9,915 bases of DNA from Candidatus Delongbacteria bacterium (GTDB lineage Bacteria; UBA4055). A model generated the notes under the pieces. The model searched no databases, was not told the DNA's origin, and worked only from the letters and a program-made list of their open reading frames with translations. Positions 1-5,860 of this stretch are shown here, piece by piece; within the stretch, counting starts at the first letter, position 1; each line of letters begins with the position of its first letter. The DNA is taken from assembly GCA_003477045.1 (NCBI GenBank), contig DMTS01000102.1, forward strand, positions 1 through 9,915. The letters run 5' to 3'. A program made the translations under genes and the position numbers.

Positions 1-1
1 A

Positions 2-64
2 CTGCCGTCGATAATTCCGCTGTTTTCTGAACTGATTTTAGGCGAAAGAGGATTTAAAGATTGA
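2..64 (+). CDS. Possible C-terminal tail of a gene entering from the left
   Basis: Reading from base 2, the plus strand gives 20 codons and a TGA stop, ending in LILGERGFKD. The codons used (ccg, tcg, ctg, gaa, aga, gat) resemble those of the neighbouring genes. The other two plus frames meet stops by bases 12 and 30. Only the last 20 residues would lie in the window and I do not recognise a family. The minus strand is also open across this stretch, with no usable start codon, so chance is a real alternative. Confidence 0.3.
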   Translation: MPSIIPLFSELILGERGFKD

Positions 65-74
65 AGATAGAAGA

Positions 75-236
75 GAACACAATATATAAGCAGGCCATAA
101 AGTGATTTACGAAAAGGCGATAGTGTTTTTTATCGTTAAGAAAATACTTCGTTCCATATTCTTGGAACATATGGATTTTTAGATAAAAATAACGGCAGCC
201 CGTAAATCAGCTTTCGGACTGTGTTATATTGTGTTC
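75..236. repeat. 162-bp imperfect palindrome (MITE-like element or giant hairpin)
   Basis: The ends are perfect 12-base inverted repeats: GAACACAATATA at 75-86 and its complement at 225-236. Further in, AAAGTGATTTACG (99-111) pairs with CGTAAATCAGCTTT (201-214) with one extra base. TTTTTATC near 127-134 pairs with GATAAAAA at 182-189, AAAAT at 141-145 pairs with ATTTT at 175-179, and the centre is GTTCCA (151-156) against TGGAAC (163-168). All pairs share a centre near 156-160, so one RNA or single DNA strand could fold end to end. Pairing stops sharply outside 75 and 236. No clear target-site duplication or protein-coding capacity is seen. It lies 24 bases past the stop of the DTW gene. On the minus strand the small stem ACGG/CCGT (203-192) is followed by a T-rich run, so it could also end that gene's transcript. 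Confidence 0.7.
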
Positions 237-260
237 GAAAAGTAGTAGTAAGAATTAAAG

Positions 261-851
261 TTAATATGACCCCATTTTGGTCTGGATGTCATGGACCATT
301 TGTAAAAAGATCTTATGAATTGCTTCAACGGCCGGGCCATTTTCAATTATTTCGATAGCTTTAATAATTGCTTCAATAGTCGAGATCTTTTCCGTGCCTT
401 TAATATGCCTGAGTTCGTAATTGCTTTTCTGCCCAAAGGGGAGCCTAACCCTTTTTACTCCGTCCAGAAGCTCCGACCGGAACATTTTTCCGGCCTGATT
501 ATAATTTCCGTCAAGGACGATCAGATTTACAGGCAGTTTGAGAGTGCTCAAGAAATTTGCATCAAGGTTCTGCGTAGCTATAGGGAAAAGTACAAGATTT
601 TCATAACCGGGAAGAATGATATCTTCACGCTTTGCAGGCATATCAGGAGCTCCGACAGGCACAACGGTGCTGTTCGTGAGCATCAGTTTTGCAAGTTTGC
701 CCGTATTGGTCGATCTGTTGATCTCTTTAATATGCATCATGATAGTCACGCGCATTTTAAGACCGAATTTCTGAATATCGTTACAAATGCAGATATTTTT
801 AAAAAGCATGCAGTTCGGACATTTTATAGCTCTTTTACTTCTGTGATTCAT
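261..851 (-). CDS. DTW-domain protein, probable tRNA-uridine aminocarboxypropyltransferase
   Basis: Members of this family (E. coli TapT, formerly YfiP; human DTWD1/2) move the 3-amino-3-carboxypropyl group of S-adenosylmethionine to a tRNA uridine, giving acp3U. The 196-residue product has the family's N-terminal cysteine cluster CPNCMLFKNICIC (C11, C14, C21, C23; likely metal site), then H40 and TNTG (48-51), the core LDGNYNQAGKM (112-122) and the C-terminal SNYELR...ISTIEAI (143-162). The family's namesake Asp-Thr-Trp core is normally DGTW; here it is D114-G-N116-Y117, so both Thr and Trp are changed. An in-frame TTG at 894-896 would add 15 residues. I chose the ATG at 849-851 because the best promoter's -10 box lies downstream of that TTG and because the cysteine cluster follows this ATG directly. 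The ribosome binding site is weak. It is transcribed away from the hydrolase gene. The family is clear; activity is less certain because of the altered core. Confidence 0.85.
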   Translation of the reverse strand: MNHRSKRAIKCPNCMLFKNICICNDIQKFGLKMRVTIMMHIKEINRSTNTGKLAKLMLTNSTVVPVGAPDMPAKREDIILPGYENLVLFPIATQNLDANFLSTLKLPVNLIVLDGNYNQAGKMFRSELLDGVKRVRLPFGQKSNYELRHIKGTEKISTIEAIIKAIEIIENGPAVEAIHKIFLQMVHDIQTKMGSY

Positions 852-881
852 TTCCGCCCGGAGAGTTAATTCAACCGAAGA

Positions 882-909
882 AATATAGTATGACAATTAT
901 GCTTTTCAA
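882..909 (-). promoter_or_regulatory. Candidate sigma-70-type promoter for the DTW gene
   Basis: On the minus strand TTGAAA (909-904) is followed after 16 bases by TATATT (887-882). Transcription would begin near 875, leaving a leader of about 24 bases before the ATG at 851. This would exclude the TTG at 894-896 from the message. Confidence 0.45.
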
Positions 910-931
910 AGGGCAAATATACGCTTATATT
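904..931 (+). promoter_or_regulatory. Candidate promoter for the cyclase-family hydrolase
   Basis: On the plus strand TTTCAA (904-909) is followed after 16 bases by TATATT (926-931). The -35 match is poor, but the -10 is good and lies 17 bases before a clear ribosome binding site. The -10 continues as TATATTTG (926-933), which also fits the TAnnTTTG form known from Bacteroidetes. The -35 hexamer is the same six base pairs used by the divergent minus-strand promoter. Confidence 0.3.
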
Positions 932-958
932 TGATTAATTATTTCAAAAGGAACAGCG

Positions 959-1591
959 ATGAAAAAAATAATAGACCTGACACACACGATAAACGAAGAT
1001 ATGACGGTTTATCCCGGCAATCCAAAGCTTTCGCTAAAAGAAGTAAGCACATTTGAAAAAGACGGATATTCGGTGCTCGAAATGAAAACTATCACGCATA
1101 ACGGTACTCACATCGACGCTCCGTTCCACATGGTTCAAGGCGGAAAGACGCTCGATGAATATTCTCTCGACAGATTCATGGGAAAAGCGATCGTTATCAA
1201 CTGTTCAAAGCAGAAAGAAATTTCTCTGAGTTTCTTACAAAAGCATAAAACAGAAATATCAAAAGCGGATTTCGCACTGTTCTATTCAGGCTGGAGCAAA
1301 AAGTGGAATAAAAAATCTTATTTTGGAGCTTATCCGGTGCTGACTGAAGAAGCTGCCGGGTGGCTGACGAAATTCAAGCTTAAAGCCGTAGGGTTCGATT
1401 ATATTTCTATCGATCCTGTAACTTCAACCGACATGAAGCTTCACAAGGTCGTACTTTCAAAAGACATCTGTATAATTGAAAACTTAAATGATCTCGATAA
1501 AATTCCTGAAGGTATGTTCGATTTCTACTGCGTACCTCTAAAGATCGAACATGCTGACGGTTCGCCGGTAAGAGCGTTCGCAGTTATATAA
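959..1591 (+). CDS. Cyclase-family metal-dependent hydrolase (kynurenine formamidase-like)
   Basis: The 210-residue product belongs to the cyclase family (Pfam PF04199), which includes kynurenine formamidase KynB, isatin hydrolase and several uncharacterised amide or ester hydrolases. It has the signature HNGTHIDAPFH (47-57), whose H47, H51 and D53 are metal ligands in KynB and H57 is the usual catalytic histidine. It also has YSGWSKKW (109-116), YPVLTEEAAGWL (125-136), GFDYISID (145-152), and H162 with E174, which match the conserved His and Glu in the C-terminal part of the family. Its length is normal for KynB-type enzymes (about 205-220). There is no signal peptide, so it is probably cytoplasmic. 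AAGGA (948-952) sits six bases before the ATG. No other tryptophan-breakdown gene is nearby, so the substrate is open. A detoxifying or amide-hydrolase role is as likely as KynB function. Confidence 0.9.
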   Translation: MKKIIDLTHTINEDMTVYPGNPKLSLKEVSTFEKDGYSVLEMKTITHNGTHIDAPFHMVQGGKTLDEYSLDRFMGKAIVINCSKQKEISLSFLQKHKTEISKADFALFYSGWSKKWNKKSYFGAYPVLTEEAAGWLTKFKLKAVGFDYISIDPVTSTDMKLHKVVLSKDICIIENLNDLDKIPEGMFDFYCVPLKIEHADGSPVRAFAVI

Positions 1592-1604
1592 AAAAGTTTA
1601 TAAC
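1583..1604. repeat. Small AT-rich dyad over two converging stop codons
   Basis: GTTATA (1583-1588) and TATAAC (1599-1604) are perfect inverted repeats around a 10-base loop. The dyad holds the stop of the hydrolase gene (1589-1591) and overlaps the stop of the converging cyclase gene (1598-1600). The stem is short and has only one G:C pair, so it is at best a weak two-way terminator. Confidence 0.25.
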
Positions 1605-4600
1605 GCTTCAAGTGTTTTTAAATTTGTAACATATTCGTGGTCAGGAGTTTTTGTCACAAGATCTTTGTATAATTCGAGAGCATTATTTTTATACTCAGGC
1701 TGATCTATACACAGTTCGTTCAAAAGAAGGGCTATTTCAAAAGAAAAATATGCTTTTTCGGCAGGATCAGCTAATTTTTTCAGAAAAACTTTTAGTTTCT
1801 CCAAATTTGCAATTTTCTGTTTTTTATTTCTTGCGAGTTTATTGTCTATCTTCCTCGCATATAAAAATATTTTATTTGAGATCGAATTATAAAGTTTAAG
1901 TTCTGTTACAAGTTTATCGGCCCTGTCAATGAATTCTTTAGCACTTTTATAATCTTCCATTTCATACAGGACTTCTGCTTTCGATAGAAGAAAAGTGTAT
2001 AATGACCTGTCGATCTTTAATTCTTCAGCGATTTTTATAGCTTCATTATAGAATTGAAGAGCAAGAAAATTATCACCCTGTCCGAAATAAGCTTTTCCTT
2101 TATTTCTCAGGACTATACACTCGCTTCTTTTATCTCCAAGCTCAGCAGCTACTTTGTGGTCGATCTCATAATATTTTAGAGCTTTTTTAAAATCGCCCTT
2201 TCTATGATACATGCTTCCTATGTTGCAGCTGGCCACTCCGGCCGATCTTCTGTCGCCGGTTTCAAGAGCCGCTTCAAGAGATATCTTAAAGTTTTCTATC
2301 GCTCCGGGAAAATCTCCGTTTCTCCAATGAATAATTCCGATATTATTTACGGTTTTCCCGATAAGGTTTTTATTCCCGATAATTGATGCAAGTTCGAATT
2401 GTTTATTGTAGCACACCATTGCTTCTTTGTACAATCCGCGATTTTCATAGATAGTTCCAATGTTTCCTTCAGCGGCGGCTTCACCGAATTTACTTCCGTT
2501 TTCTTTGGCATTTTTTAAAAGTATTCCAAAGCATTCCAAAGCTTTTTCGTAGTTACCGACATCCGAATGTATCAGTCCTATATTTCCCATTGATTCGTTA
2601 ATCCCGACAATATCATTCAGTTCTTTAGAAATTTCATATTGCCTTTTTGAAAGTTCCATAGATGTATCATATTCGCTTTTGAAGTAATGAATTATGGCAA
2701 TATTGTTCAAAACCCTGCATATTCCTATCTTGTCGTTGATCTCTTCATAAATATTGAGAGACCTTTTGAAATATGTCATTGCTTTATCATAGTTGCTTCT
2801 GAGGCGATATGTTCCCCCGAGATTTAGATAAGACTTGGCAGATAAAGATCTATCATTTATTTTTTTTGCGATCAGGATGCACTTCTTGTAGATATTTTCC
2901 GAAGTATTCCATTCACATAACATGTCGAGTACTTCAGCTTTTTTAAGAAGGATAGCGAGCTGATGTTTTTCAGACAGAAGACCGGACGGTAAAGCGAGGA
3001 GTCTGTCGTATAATGAAACAGCTTCATCGTTCTTAAAATTTCGGGCAGAATGATCGGCAGCTTTTTCCAGATAATAAGCCGTTTTTTTATAGTTGCAGGC
3101 TTTCTCAAAATGGTACGCAATATCTTTATAGTATTCTTCAGTTTTGTCTTTGTGGAGATCAATAAAGATATTTGCGGTAAGAGCATGAAGTTTTTTCTGC
3201 CTTGAGCGTAACTGCATATCATAAGCGGAATCTCTCATAAGCGCATGCCTGAATATGTAATTCATTTCGGTTAGAGGCGACCAGATATTTTCTTTTTCTA
3301 TTTCTTGAATTTTCGCATGAAGATCTGTTCTTTTCTTTAAAACGCCGGATAGAACCTTAATAAGAAATTCTCTTCCCAATACTGAAGCCGTCTGTATAAC
3401 ATTCTTTATATCATCAGATAATCTGTCAAGTCTTGAAATTACTACAGCCTGAATATTTGAAGGTATAAGTTTTTCTGATTCGTCTTTGACAGAGATTTGT
3501 TCTGTTTTTTTGTCTGTGAATAATAGGGACTGGTCTCTCAGGTCAAGAATAAGCTGCTCCATAAAGAAGGGATTTCCGCTTGATTTGTTGAATACAAAAT
3601 CCGTCAATTTATTTGAAAGTTTAAGTTCTGTTCCAAGAATAGACCTGCAATACTCTTCAGTGGAGTTTTTATTTAAAAAATTGAGATCAATTTTTTCAAT
3701 TTTCGTATCTGTATCGGTTTCAACCTTAAACTTTTCTCCGGAGTTGCCATATCTGGATGTGCAGATGAATGCAAAAGGATATTTTTCAACATTTCTGCTT
3801 ATAATACAAATTAAGCCTGCGCTTTCTTTGTCTATCAGATGAATGTCTTCTATTTCAATTATAAGAGGCTGAATAAGAGATTCGGCTTTTATGAGCTCTT
3901 TTACGGAATATAAAAAATTCTCGTATCTGTCTTTAGCATCAAGAGATGAAAAAATAGAATCCTTCCAAAACAAACCGAGATATCCTCCAATGATACTTTT
4001 TATTTTATTGATTCCTTTTCTTGATGAAAGGGATTCTTTATTTTGCGGTAAACTTTCCAGCCGGTTTTGAAGATCGGTTAAAGCAAGCTCAAGATTTCTT
4101 TTATTAACTTCATGCGAATTTTCATCTGAATATCCGAAATATTTTTTTAAAAAATAAATTACGGGGTTGAAGCTCTTTTGAAGTATTTCTTCACATGGCC
4201 AGAAAAGCCACTTTACTGAAGATAAAATGTTGTCAGAAGTGCTACTCTTTCGAAATTCATGCACCAAACGGGATTTACCTATTCCCGGCTCGCCGTAAAC
4301 ATACATGAACCCGGCAAACTGGGATTTTAATAACGGCTGAATGAAATTTTTAAGCCTTTTCAGTTCCTCATAACGGCCGATCATTTTTCCATTAAAAACA
4401 GATGAAGTTACCGGAGTTTTCCCTTTAAGACTGAAAACGGGTATTTTTCCGGTTTTACCTTTGAATGTTTTCTCTCCTTCAAATATGAAGTCGAAATTTA
4501 TTTTATTTTCTTTAACTATATTTTCGCTTACGAGAATGCTGCCCGGCTCCGCAGACATTACAAGTCTGGAAGATAGATTTACAATATCTCCTATTACAGT

Positions 4601-5614
4601 GTATTCACTACGCTCTTTACCGCCCATAAAACCGGCATAAACTGTGCCTGACGACATCCCCGCTCTGAAATCATTATCCGTAAAATCATTCTTTAGTTCG
4701 AGCGCAAAATTAAGAGCTCTCTCGGAATTGTTCTCGAAAGAAACTGGGGCTCCAAAAATAATTAAAGCGATATTGCCTTTGTCCCCGAAATCTACTTTAT
4801 TAAAATATCCGCCGAATTTCAAAGCAGTTTCGAGAATAGCTGTAATAAAAGTGTTCATTTTTTTTGGTTTATTGTCCGGAAATAATACGAATACAGAAGC
4901 AACTTCTCTAAATTCAGCTTTATTCTTGAAATTTATTACATTATCCGATATAAAAGGTAAAATGTCTTTTTTTGTTAAAGCGGATAAATATTTTCGCTTT
5001 ATATAATTCTTAAGGGAGAAATTTATTCGGGATGTATCTATTTTATAAAAGCTATCTTTATTTTCGAGAATAAATTCTTCTTTTAGATCAGTCCGGTCAA
5101 TAAAATTCTTATCGGCGACGACAGTGTTAGTTTCCGCATAATGTTCCGAATTAGCACATCCGCTTACAGCTTCGCCGCAGAAAAAATAAGTATGCAGCTG
5201 TCTGTCACCCAGTATTCCCCATCTAACATTTCCGAAAGAAAGTCCTATTTTTGCTCCTATTTCAAATTTGCCGTATTTTGTTTCGATAACACCGCAATTA
5301 TTAATAAAATTATTTATTTCTAGTGCGCAATTGAGGCAGGATCTGTCTTTCTGTATGAAAATTCCCGTAAGAGCATCACCTGCAAAAGTTGAAATCATTC
5401 CGTCGTATGAATAGATTATTTTAACTAAAGGGTTAAATACAGTATTAAGAACATCGGTAAGAACTTCCGCACCGTCCTTTTTGTGTTTCATCAGGTTTTC
5501 GGTCATAGCGGTAAAACCGGAAAGGTCAACAAACATTGAATAAGCCTTAAAATTACCTCTGAAGATGCCTGTTTTGTATTTGTCGCTAATAAACTTTGGT
5601 ATTAATTCGGACAT
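1598..5614 (-). CDS. Soluble adenylyl cyclase (ADCY10-like): two cyclase domains, STAND ATPase, TPRs
   Basis: Likely makes cAMP from ATP in the cytoplasm, controlled by its ATPase and TPR parts. Domain C1 (about 24-170) has MFVDLSGFTAMTE (27-39) and FAGDAL (77-82), giving metal-binding D30 and D80. C2 (about 236-370) lacks the first metal Asp but has NKVDFGDKG (272-280), YTVIGDIVNLSSR (338-350) and so K273, T339, N346 and R350 for base binding and catalysis. C1 lacks the Asn/Arg pair, so only one site, at the C1/C2 face, should work. T339 in place of Asp marks class IIIb. Next come IGRYEEL (412-418), Walker A GEPGIGKS (441-448), Walker B LIIEIEDIHLID (584-595), GNPFF (680-684) and FRHALMRDSAY (788-798), all typical of STAND-type ATPases. 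TPRs of exactly 40 residues run from about 931. Length (1338) is less than human sAC (about 1600). GGAG lies seven bases before the ATG. No signal peptide or membrane segment is seen. Guanylyl cyclase activity cannot be excluded. Confidence 0.92.
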   Translation of the reverse strand: MSELIPKFISDKYKTGIFRGNFKAYSMFVDLSGFTAMTENLMKHKKDGAEVLTDVLNTVFNPLVKIIYSYDGMISTFAGDALTGIFIQKDRSCLNCALEINNFINNCGVIETKYGKFEIGAKIGLSFGNVRWGILGDRQLHTYFFCGEAVSGCANSEHYAETNTVVADKNFIDRTDLKEEFILENKDSFYKIDTSRINFSLKNYIKRKYLSALTKKDILPFISDNVINFKNKAEFREVASVFVLFPDNKPKKMNTFITAILETALKFGGYFNKVDFGDKGNIALIIFGAPVSFENNSERALNFALELKNDFTDNDFRAGMSSGTVYAGFMGGKERSEYTVIGDIVNLSSRLVMSAEPGSILVSENIVKENKINFDFIFEGEKTFKGKTGKIPVFSLKGKTPVTSSVFNGKMIGRYEELKRLKNFIQPLLKSQFAGFMYVYGEPGIGKSRLVHEFRKSSTSDNILSSVKWLFWPCEEILQKSFNPVIYFLKKYFGYSDENSHEVNKRNLELALTDLQNRLESLPQNKESLSSRKGINKIKSIIGGYLGLFWKDSIFSSLDAKDRYENFLYSVKELIKAESLIQPLIIEIEDIHLIDKESAGLICIISRNVEKYPFAFICTSRYGNSGEKFKVETDTDTKIEKIDLNFLNKNSTEEYCRSILGTELKLSNKLTDFVFNKSSGNPFFMEQLILDLRDQSLLFTDKKTEQISVKDESEKLIPSNIQAVVISRLDRLSDDIKNVIQTASVLGREFLIKVLSGVLKKRTDLHAKIQEIEKENIWSPLTEMNYIFRHALMRDSAYDMQLRSRQKKLHALTANIFIDLHKDKTEEYYKDIAYHFEKACNYKKTAYYLEKAADHSARNFKNDEAVSLYDRLLALPSGLLSEKHQLAILLKKAEVLDMLCEWNTSENIYKKCILIAKKINDRSLSAKSYLNLGGTYRLRSNYDKAMTYFKRSLNIYEEINDKIGICRVLNNIAIIHYFKSEYDTSMELSKRQYEISKELNDIVGINESMGNIGLIHSDVGNYEKALECFGILLKNAKENGSKFGEAAAEGNIGTIYENRGLYKEAMVCYNKQFELASIIGNKNLIGKTVNNIGIIHWRNGDFPGAIENFKISLEAALETGDRRSAGVASCNIGSMYHRKGDFKKALKYYEIDHKVAAELGDKRSECIVLRNKGKAYFGQGDNFLALQFYNEAIKIAEELKIDRSLYTFLLSKAEVLYEMEDYKSAKEFIDRADKLVTELKLYNSISNKIFLYARKIDNKLARNKKQKIANLEKLKVFLKKLADPAEKAYFSFEIALLLNELCIDQPEYKNNALELYKDLVTKTPDHEYVTNLKTLEAL
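1985..2824 (-). repeat. Seven TPR units of exactly 120 bases within the cyclase gene
   Basis: In the protein, an Asn starting a motif of the form N-I-G-x-I/M-Y/H recurs at residues 931, 971, 1011, 1051, 1091, 1131 and 1171, always 40 apart. The motifs read NLGGTY, NIAIIH, NIGLIH, NIGTIY, NIGIIH, NIGSMY and NKGKAY. Each is followed by a G/S-x-Y/F helix start and an A-x-x-x-Y/F/L segment, as in TPR helices A and B. The 40-residue form, longer than the usual 34, is known from LGN/Pins-type and kinesin-light-chain-type TPRs and builds a peptide-binding superhelix. More diverged TPRs continue on both sides (about 830-930 and 1211-1240). Confidence 0.85.
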
Positions 5615-5637
5615 GATATTCTCCGGATTTTAAATTT

Positions 5638-5682
5638 TTAAGGATCTTTATCGTTATCAATTACAATAGCTATAATAGTCAT
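5638..5682 (-). CDS. Possible 14-codon leader ORF upstream of the cyclase
   Basis: An ATG at 5682 opens a frame coding MTIIAIVIDNDKDP, ending with TAA at 5640-5638, 23 bases before the cyclase ATG. GGAG (5695-5692) lies nine bases upstream, as good a ribosome binding site as those of the real genes. The start region is nearly identical to that of the TolC-like gene on the other strand. It could be a leader peptide that couples or tunes translation of the cyclase, or a relic of a duplicated start region. Its size makes chance plausible. Confidence 0.3.
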   Translation of the reverse strand: MTIIAIVIDNDKDP

Positions 5683-5860
5683 TTAAATCATCTCCGTTTC
5701 TTCGAGTAATATAAAACCGTTTTAGAAATAAAACTAATAATTTACAATTTTTTACAAACAAATTGAATATTATAAAATAAAAAATTGATATTTCAAGGAA
5801 TAAAATGCATTTTACAGCGTTTACATGTATGCAATGAAAAACGGAGACTGAATTAAATGA
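5679..5860. repeat. Inverted pair of translation-start regions (arms 5679-5699 and 5839-5860)
   Basis: Read on the minus strand, 5699-5679 is AAACGGAGA, TGATTT, AAATGA. Read on the plus strand, 5839-5860 is AAACGGAGAC, TGAATT, AAATGA. They agree at 20 of 22 aligned positions, with one gap and one mismatch. Each arm contains a CGGAG ribosome binding site and an ATG, one for the 14-codon ORF and one for the TolC-like gene. About 139 bases separate the arms. Confidence 0.6.
5741..5825 (+). promoter_or_regulatory. Two pairs of TTTACA direct repeats, possible operators
   Basis: TTTACA occurs at 5741-5746 and 5751-5756 (10 bases start to start) and again at 5811-5816 and 5820-5825 (9 bases). Direct hexamers one helical turn apart are the usual layout of response-regulator sites such as those of OmpR-type proteins. 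The second pair lies 32 bases before the TolC-like start. The AT-rich background makes such matches easier to find by chance. Confidence 0.25.

Larger units (their letters stand above)
5615..5856. promoter_or_regulatory. Divergent control region between cyclase gene and efflux operon
   Basis: This 242-base, very AT-rich stretch must hold promoters for both directions. Toward the cyclase, TATATT (5713-5708) is a reasonable -10 about 31 bases before the small ORF's ATG, but no convincing -35 precedes it. Toward the efflux operon, TATAAA (5771-5776) and GATATT (5787-5792, 18 bases after TTGAAT at 5763) are possible -10 boxes. None stands out. The stretch also holds the small leader ORF, the inverted start-region repeat and the TTTACA pairs listed separately. 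TGCAT (5806-5810) and ATGCA (5829-5833) form a loose dyad just before the efflux start. Confidence 0.6.

Noticed and set aside
54..170. A 38-codon minus-strand ORF (MFQEYGTKYFL...) inside the palindrome
   Set aside because: No ribosome binding site precedes its ATG, it crosses the inverted-repeat arms, and the peptide shows no recognisable features.
75..236. The palindrome as a CRISPR array or tRNA-like gene
   Set aside because: There are no direct repeats with spacers, and the fold is one long hairpin without a cloverleaf or CCA-type end.
315..869. A 184-codon open frame on the plus strand opposite the DTW gene
   Set aside because: It lies almost wholly over the minus-strand gene, whose product has all the DTW family marks. 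The plus-strand product resembles no family I know and has a Phe- and Arg-rich, shadow-like make-up.
852..896. TTG start giving the DTW protein 15 extra residues
   Set aside because: The best promoter has its -10 box downstream of the TTG, no ribosome binding site precedes it, and the added residues are not part of the family's conserved region.
2872..3222. Open frames of 60-120 codons over the cyclase gene on both strands
   Set aside because: The 1338-residue frame has recognisable domains throughout; the overlaps show no homology or start signals of their own.
5615..5856. A CRP/cAMP-receptor operator in the divergent region
   Set aside because: No TGTGA with a matching TCACA at the right distance is present. 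The nearest dyad, TGCAT/ATGCA, does not fit.
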